Below are positions 59,798 through 64,000 of a DNA stretch of 64,000 nt, piece by piece; the stretch's first letter is position 1; each line of letters opens with the position of its first letter. The position numbers and the translations under genes are program-made. The notes below the pieces were generated by a model that was not told the DNA's origin, ran no database searches, and saw nothing but the letters and a program-made list of their open reading frames with translations. The DNA is from CBDCPI01 sp965220245 (GTDB lineage: Bacteria; Chloroflexota; Dehalococcoidia; Lucifugimonadales; UBA3495). The DNA lies in NCBI GenBank assembly GCA_965220245.1, contig CBDCPI010000013.1, positions 186,001 to 250,000 on the forward strand, read 5' to 3'.

Positions 59798-60358
59798 ATG
59801 TCCGCAAAGGGATTTTCACACATCGGGCTTTCAACTCTGGACATGGACAAGACCCGGGACTTTTACGAAAACGTCTTGGGCTTCAAGGCAGTGCGTTGCG
59901 ACATCATCAAGATCAAAGAAGGCGGCCACATAAGGCACGTGTTCTTTGACGTTGGAAGGGACCAACTAATCGCATTCATGGAAGCTAATGAGGTCCCCGG
60001 CATTCCTCAGGACTACGACGCCGGCATCAACCGGGGCCTCGGGGTTCCCGGCGCTTTCTACCACTTCGCCTTCGAGTCCGGGTCTCTCCCCGCTTTGGAG
60101 GCCAAGCGGGATGAGCTAATTGGTAAGGGATTGAGTGTTACTCCGGTTGTGGACCACGAGTGGGCCCAATCTATCTACTTCAAGGACCCCAACGGTATCT
60201 CGCTAGAGTACTGTTACCTGACCCGGGACGTCGGCACCCTGGACGACCTCGAGATGAAGGAACGATTCGAACGGTCGGTGGAACGAATGGGCCAAGGGGA
60301 CCCGGACTTTCTGCGCCGGATTCGGGAGCAGTCCTTGGAACCCGCCGTGGCAACCTAA
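59798..60358 (+). CDS. VOC (glyoxalase/extradiol dioxygenase) superfamily protein
   Basis: 186 residues from ATG 59798, with AGAGGAG just upstream; an earlier in-frame start at 59750 has no such site. The double betaalphabetabetabeta fold is visible: FSHIGLSTLDMDKTRDFYEN (His8), VLGFKAVRCDIIKI, RDQLIAFMEANEVPG, AFYHFAFESGSLPALEAKRD (second His) and SIYFKDPNGISLEYC (metal Glu). The metal set His/His/Glu is as in glyoxalase-type lyases and dioxygenases. A rho-independent terminator follows at 60385. Confidence 0.88.
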   Translation: MSAKGFSHIGLSTLDMDKTRDFYENVLGFKAVRCDIIKIKEGGHIRHVFFDVGRDQLIAFMEANEVPGIPQDYDAGINRGLGVPGAFYHFAFESGSLPALEAKRDELIGKGLSVTPVVDHEWAQSIYFKDPNGISLEYCYLTRDVGTLDDLEMKERFERSVERMGQGDPDFLRRIREQSLEPAVAT

Positions 60359-60384
60359 GGATAATACAGCAGCCTAGATAAGAG

Positions 60385-60409
60385 CCTCCGGCCCCGGTCG
60401 GAGGTTTTT
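60385..60409 (+). terminator. Rho-independent terminator after the VOC gene
   Basis: CCTCCG (60385-60390) pairs with CGGAGG (60399-60404) and is directly followed by TTTTT (60405-60409). Confidence 0.8.
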
Positions 60410-60471
60410 GTTTGAATCCCTGGGGACCAGCCTAACTCTGTAGGGACAAGCCTAAAATCAAAGAGCATGGC

Positions 60472-61326
60472 ATGAGCGACGCCGGAACCAATTGGGAACA
60501 ATTCATGGCGATAGCCGAGTCTCCCGATGAAGAGATCGACTTGGCCCGAGCAGCGTTCCTTATCGCGGCTGCCGAGTACCCCGAACTTGACATTCACCGG
60601 GAATTGAACGTGCTGGACTCGCTGGCCGGAGGCGCATCGCATCGCATGGGGGCGACCCGCGAAGCTATCCACAGCGTTAACATCCTGAGCGAGTACCTCT
60701 TTGACGAGGTCGGCTTTAGCGGTAACAGCGAGGACTACTACGACCCCCGTAACAGCTACCTAAACGAGGTGTTGAGCCGCCGTTTGGGTATCCCGATTAC
60801 TTTGTCTCTAGTTTGTCTCGAAGTCGGGAAGCGGCTGGGGGTCCCCTTGGTGGGAGTGGGTATGCCCGGTCACTTCCTGCTGAGGCACCGGGACGAAGAG
60901 GACTTGTTTATAGACCCTTTCCACCGGGGCATACTTCTGTCGGCCGAAGAGTGCGCCGAGCGTCTGCGGGAAATCCACCAAGACAATATCGCCTGGGACG
61001 CGTCGCTTCTGGAGCCGGTCAACAACCGGGACTACGTGGCCAGAATGTTGCGGAACCTGAAAGCCATCTACTTGCAGCGGCAAGACCTGGATAGGGCGAT
61101 CAAGATGATCGACCGGTTGGTGGCCATCGTGCCTCAACTTCCCCAAGAACGGCGGGACCGGGGCTTGGTGAACTATCGTCTGGGACGCCACCAAGAGTCC
61201 CGGGACGACCTGCAGTCCTATCTGCAATCAGCCACGGGGGACCCGGATACCGAAGAGTTGCAGCGTTTGATCAGCCGCCTAGAGAGTATCCTCCGCGGGG
61301 AAACGCCGGGTCCCAACAATTACTGA
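60472..61326 (+). CDS. SirB1-family transglutaminase-like protein with TPR-type tail
   Basis: A 284-residue protein. The transglutaminase-like domain has DYYDPRNSYLNEVLSRRLGI, PITLSLVCLEVGKRLGVPLV, GVGMPGHFLLRHRDEEDLFI and DPFHRGILLSAEE, the SirB1 signature in which the catalytic Cys of real transglutaminases is replaced. The C-terminal part (about 190-284) contains a helical repeat (LRNLKAIYLQRQDLDRAIKM) like TPR. Function is not established. The last codon pair TAC TGA belongs to the end of the IS630 element, so the insertion has set the C-terminus. Confidence 0.85.
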   Translation: MSDAGTNWEQFMAIAESPDEEIDLARAAFLIAAAEYPELDIHRELNVLDSLAGGASHRMGATREAIHSVNILSEYLFDEVGFSGNSEDYYDPRNSYLNEVLSRRLGIPITLSLVCLEVGKRLGVPLVGVGMPGHFLLRHRDEEDLFIDPFHRGILLSAEECAERLREIHQDNIAWDASLLEPVNNRDYVARMLRNLKAIYLQRQDLDRAIKMIDRLVAIVPQLPQERRDRGLVNYRLGRHQESRDDLQSYLQSATGDPDTEELQRLISRLESILRGETPGPNNY

Positions 61327-62240
61327 TGCGTGAGTGGATTGCTAAACATAGCCTACTTCCCGGACGCAGGCTCGCAGCACTTGGGGTTTGTCCAGCAGCC
61401 GCCGGAACGCCGCCCAGAACTGGCTGGTCAATTCCTCCAGGTCAGCGCATATCATGTTCCGCAACTCGACACGTTTCAGGTAACGCCATACCCCTTCGTC
61501 CGGGTTCAATTCCGGAGCATACCCGGGCAACTGCTCCAGGAACCTGATGACGTCCGGCCCTTTGTAAGAATGTTCCGGCACTGCCAGGTAAAGTTCTCAG
61601 ATCCTGCTGATGGCGCTGATGGCGCTCAGGTGGTCGTAGCTCAGCCTGCGCCGGACTACCGGCGTCCGGGCCACCGGCGCCCAAGTCCGCAGCAGGGCCA
61701 GCAGCAGGTAGAACCCCGATTCGTCGGCCCACAGGATGGTTCTTCCTTCAGCTATGGCCTTTTTTTCAGCTCTCCGAAGCGCCGGTCCCGCCACTCCCCG
61801 ATGGCTTCCTCGTCCCGCTGGGCGGTGCGCCGGGCTGGCTTCAGCCGGCTGAAGCCGCAACCCTTCAGAATCCGTCCCACTTGGGAAGGGTCGTATGAGA
61901 CGCCGAATTCCCTCTCGATGACCTGGGCCACCCGCCGCCGGGTCCAGATTTCCCCGCAGAACCCTAAGGCGGAAGGCCCCCGCTCCAGCAATCCGGGGAG
62001 CCGGGCCAGTTGCACAGCGTTCAGCTTGGACTGCCCTCTTGGGGGCTTGCGGCGGCGCAGGGCCTCGGCTCCTCCGTCGCGGGCTCTGCTGACCCACTGG
62101 CTCACCGCCCCGCGGGTGACTCCCAGAGCCTCGGCCACATCGGTCTGTTTCCAGCCCTTTTGCACCAGCTCCCAAGCCCGGAGCCGACGGGCTTCCTGCC
62201 ATACCCTTGACTGCTCAACATTCGCTCGGAAAATGACAAA
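61321..62240 (-). mobile_element. Defective IS630-family insertion sequence
   Basis: Starting at the left end TACTGATGCGTGAGTGGATT (61321), identical in its first bases to MITE-1, it contains a minus-strand transposase in pieces. The N-terminal HTH frame (about 61752-62215) has LGVTRGAVSQWVSRARDGGA and VAQVIEREFGVSYDPSQVGR. A -1 shift at a run of seven A residues on the minus strand (complement of 61762-61768) leads to ILWADESGFYLLLALL, the first catalytic Asp region. An in-frame TGA follows, and GPDVIRFL joins directly to EQLPGYAPELNPDEGVWRYL, deleting the second catalytic Asp segment. The right terminal repeat and the transposase start are missing, replaced by the thiD start region. Confidence 0.85.
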
Positions 62241-63046
62241 TGAATATGAGACGCGTGCCACGCGCCATGACCATTGCAGGGTCGGACTCCGGGGGTGGCG
62301 CCGGTATTCAGGCGGACCTTAAGACCTTCGGGGCGATGGGCGTCTTCGGCACCTGCGCCATTACCACGATTACGGCCCAGAACACGATGGGAGTGGCTGC
62401 GGTCCTGGAAACGCCCACGTCGATGATCGAAGCACAGATTGACGCCATCGTGTCCGACATCGGCGCCGACGCGGTCAAGACCGGCATGTTGTCCAGTTCG
62501 GACATTATCCGGTGCGTCGCCGAACGTCTGGAGTTCCACTCCCTCGCCCCGGCCGTCATCGATCCAGTTATGGTCGCCAGTACGGGCGCCAGGCTGCTCA
62601 GGGATGACGCGGTCGATGCAATGAGGTCGGTGCTGCTGCCAATGGCCACCGTGGTCACGCCCAACAGCCGGGAGGCGCGGGTGCTTACCGAGCTCGAAAT
62701 GAATACGGTCGACGACTTGAAAGCGGCGGCGAAAATACTTGTCGACGAATTGGGCGCGAAGAACGCGGTGGTCAAGGGTGGACACTTGGAGGGTCCGGCG
62801 ACCGACGTGCTCTACGACGGCAAAGACTTCCTCACTTTCACGTCGGAGCGGATCAATTCCGCCAACACCCACGGCACCGGCTGCACCCTGGCGTCCGCCA
62901 TAGCCGCCAGCTTAGCCAAAGGACTCGACCTACCCGAGGCAGTCCAGCAGGCCAAGGACTACGTCACCGCCGCCATCCGCACAAGCTTCCCGGTGGGCCA
63001 AGGACACGGCCCGCTCAATCACTTCTACCGGCTGTGGGGAGTATGA
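62240..63046 (+). CDS. thiD: Hydroxymethylpyrimidine/phosphomethylpyrimidine kinase
   Basis: A 268-residue ribokinase-fold enzyme: MTIAGSDSGGGAGIQADLKT, FGAMGVFGTCAITTITAQNT, VVTPNSREARVL and the ATP/anion-hole motif NSANTHGTGCTLASAIAASL with the catalytic Asp replaced by the usual GTGC Cys. It phosphorylates HMP twice to HMP-PP for thiamine. The start ATG lies about 20 bp from the truncated IS630 end, so its native upstream region was probably lost. The following rnhA overlaps its stop. Confidence 0.95.
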   Translation: MNMRRVPRAMTIAGSDSGGGAGIQADLKTFGAMGVFGTCAITTITAQNTMGVAAVLETPTSMIEAQIDAIVSDIGADAVKTGMLSSSDIIRCVAERLEFHSLAPAVIDPVMVASTGARLLRDDAVDAMRSVLLPMATVVTPNSREARVLTELEMNTVDDLKAAAKILVDELGAKNAVVKGGHLEGPATDVLYDGKDFLTFTSERINSANTHGTGCTLASAIAASLAKGLDLPEAVQQAKDYVTAAIRTSFPVGQGHGPLNHFYRLWGV

Positions 63047-63531
63047 AGCAGCATTCGAATAGGGATGTGACCATCTATACTGACGGGGCCTGCATCGGCA
63101 ACCCTGGCCCGGGCGGATATGGCGTTGTGCTACTCTCCGGAGGGAGCCGCCGAGAGCTAGCAGGCGGATTTAGGGAAACTACGAACAACCGGATGGAACT
63201 CCTTGCGGCGATTCTAAGTCTTGAAGCCCTTAAAGAGACCTGCCGGGTAACGCTCTACAGCGATTCCAAGTACGTGGTCGACGCCATAGAAAAAGGGTGG
63301 GCGCGGCGGTGGAAGGCAAACGGTTGGATGCGTAACAAGCGGGAGCGGGCGATCAATCCCGACCTCTGGGAGAAGCTCCTCGCTCTGACCCAAAAACATG
63401 AGGTCGAGTTCAAGTGGGTCCGCGGTCACGCTGGCAACCGGGAAAACGAGCGGTGCGACCAACTGGCGACGGAGGCAGCCCGCCAGAAAGGCTTGCCGGT
63501 GGACAACGGCTACACTCCCGGGCTCAACTAA
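63043..63531 (+). CDS. rnhA: Ribonuclease HI
   Basis: 162 residues from ATG 63043, which overlaps the thiD stop (ATGA). An in-frame GTG/ATG three codons upstream at 63034 is an alternative. Catalytic acids are in VTIYTDGACIGNPGPGGYGV (D), TTNNRMELLAAILSLEALKE (E), TLYSDSKYVVDAIEKGWARR (D) and VRGHAGNRENERCDQLATEA (H and D). It degrades the RNA strand of RNA-DNA hybrids. Length and motif order are standard. Confidence 0.95.
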   Translation: MKQHSNRDVTIYTDGACIGNPGPGGYGVVLLSGGSRRELAGGFRETTNNRMELLAAILSLEALKETCRVTLYSDSKYVVDAIEKGWARRWKANGWMRNKRERAINPDLWEKLLALTQKHEVEFKWVRGHAGNRENERCDQLATEAARQKGLPVDNGYTPGLN

Positions 63532-63675
63532 TGTCCCTCCGGCAAGCTCAGGACAGGCCCTACAGAACTATCCATCGAGCGAGCGGGGCTAGAAGACGTT
63601 AGTTGATGGCCCATCGGATGACAACGGCGGCGACGCACTCATAACCCCAAGACTATTCTTTGCGACAGGTGTTTT

Positions 63676-64000
63676 ATGGTCTCTGGAACTGCTGATGGCC
63701 CGGACACACCATCCCTGAGCCACTTGGACGAGCAGGGGCGGGCCCGGATGGTCGACGTGGGCGCCAAGGCGGTGACCAACCGGGAAGCGGTGGCCCAAGG
63801 TTACGTATCCATCCAACCGGAGACGGCCCGTCTGATCAAAGAAGGGCTGATGAAGAAAGGCGATGTTTTGACCGTCGCCCAGTTGGCGGGAATTATGGGG
63901 GCCAAGAAGACCTCGGAGTTGATTCCCCTCTGCCATCCCCTTCCCTTGGACAAGGTAAGCGTCGACTTGGAACTTGACGATGAAGAACACCGGATTAACG
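63676..64000 (+). CDS. moaC: Cyclic pyranopterin monophosphate synthase, N-terminal part
   Basis: Starts at ATG 63676 and runs off the window, giving 108 residues. LSHLDEQGRARMVDVGAKAV, then REAVAQGYVSIQPETARLIK, LTVAQLAGIMGAKKTSELIP and LCHPLPLDKVSVDLEL are the MoaC signatures, including the conserved CHPL. MoaC converts the MoaA product to cPMP in molybdenum cofactor synthesis. A short N-terminal extension (VSGTADGPDTP) precedes the usual start LSHLDE. Confidence 0.92.
   Translation, partial: MVSGTADGPDTPSLSHLDEQGRARMVDVGAKAVTNREAVAQGYVSIQPETARLIKEGLMKKGDVLTVAQLAGIMGAKKTSELIPLCHPLPLDKVSVDLELDDEEHRIN

Noticed and set aside
62102..62872. 256-codon minus-strand frame through thiD
   Set aside because: It runs antisense to thiD and only its end touches the IS630 remnant in the wrong frame.

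Overview
The window reads as a chromosomal piece of a GC-rich bacterium, most likely a Chloroflexota lineage of the SAR202/Dehalococcoidia type. This is inferred from gene content and was not tested by any search. Pointers are GMC flavin oxidoreductases, LLM flavin oxidoreductases, an F420-type DUF385 reductase, many six-bladed NHL propellers, metal-dependent amidohydrolases, a DUF1501/DUF1800 pair, and many short interspersed repeats of the 'GTCATTC...' type. No rRNA, tRNA or CRISPR array was found.

Layout. 1-5538: end of an SPFH/band-7 protein, ribosome hibernation factor (hpf), a DUF429 protein, meaB, and a cysS whose reading frame continues into a glycosyltransferase-2 domain. 5539-10839: repeats, a pseudogene copy of a FAD oxidoreductase tail, a membrane protein with a PLC-like phosphodiesterase domain (interrupted by a frameshift), the intact FAD oxidoreductase and a methyltransferase. 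10840-14722: FmdB-type zinc ribbon, DUF971, a ThDP enzyme and a crotonase-fold protein. 14896-24102: a minus-strand block with birA, two SDR genes (one without catalytic residues) and a histidine operon hisZ-hisG-(zinc phospholipase-like)-hisD-hisC-hisB.

24334-28327 collects toxin-antitoxin material: a MazF-like toxin overlapping an unrecognised upstream gene, glyS, an IS1-like remnant, brnT-brnA, a small HTH protein and a broken hicB. 28513-31915: GMC oxidoreductase, epimerase, DUF385 reductase. 32258-34996 is a decayed restriction island: truncated Dcm/EcoRII-type methylase, an unknown 180-aa protein, an HNH endonuclease, an EcoRII nuclease tail and an amidase scrap.

35034-46630 looks catabolic: NHL propellers, an amidohydrolase overlapping a DUF59 protein, a second GMC oxidoreductase with a cupin, a formaldehyde-dehydrogenase-like zinc dehydrogenase, and DUF1800/DUF1501. 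46959-53811: an orphan TRAP large permease and a marR - HlyD adaptor - DHA2 MFS pump - giant adaptor lipoprotein operon. 54265-60358: NHL propeller, LLM monooxygenase plus an alpha/beta-hydrolase-fold protein lacking the nucleophile, amidohydrolase, family-5 uracil-DNA glycosylase and a VOC protein. 60472-64000: SirB1-type protein, an IS630 remnant, thiD, rnhA and the start of moaC.

A recurring theme is small inverted-repeat elements. One family starts TACTGATGCGTGAA, is flanked by TA, and shares its end with the IS630 remnant at 61321, so it is probably the non-autonomous offspring of that transposon. In two places its end supplies the stop codon of the neighbouring gene. A second family (ends like CAGGGTCTTTCAATTGTCA) sits between direct repeats of about 9-10 bp, and one copy has been hit by the first family.
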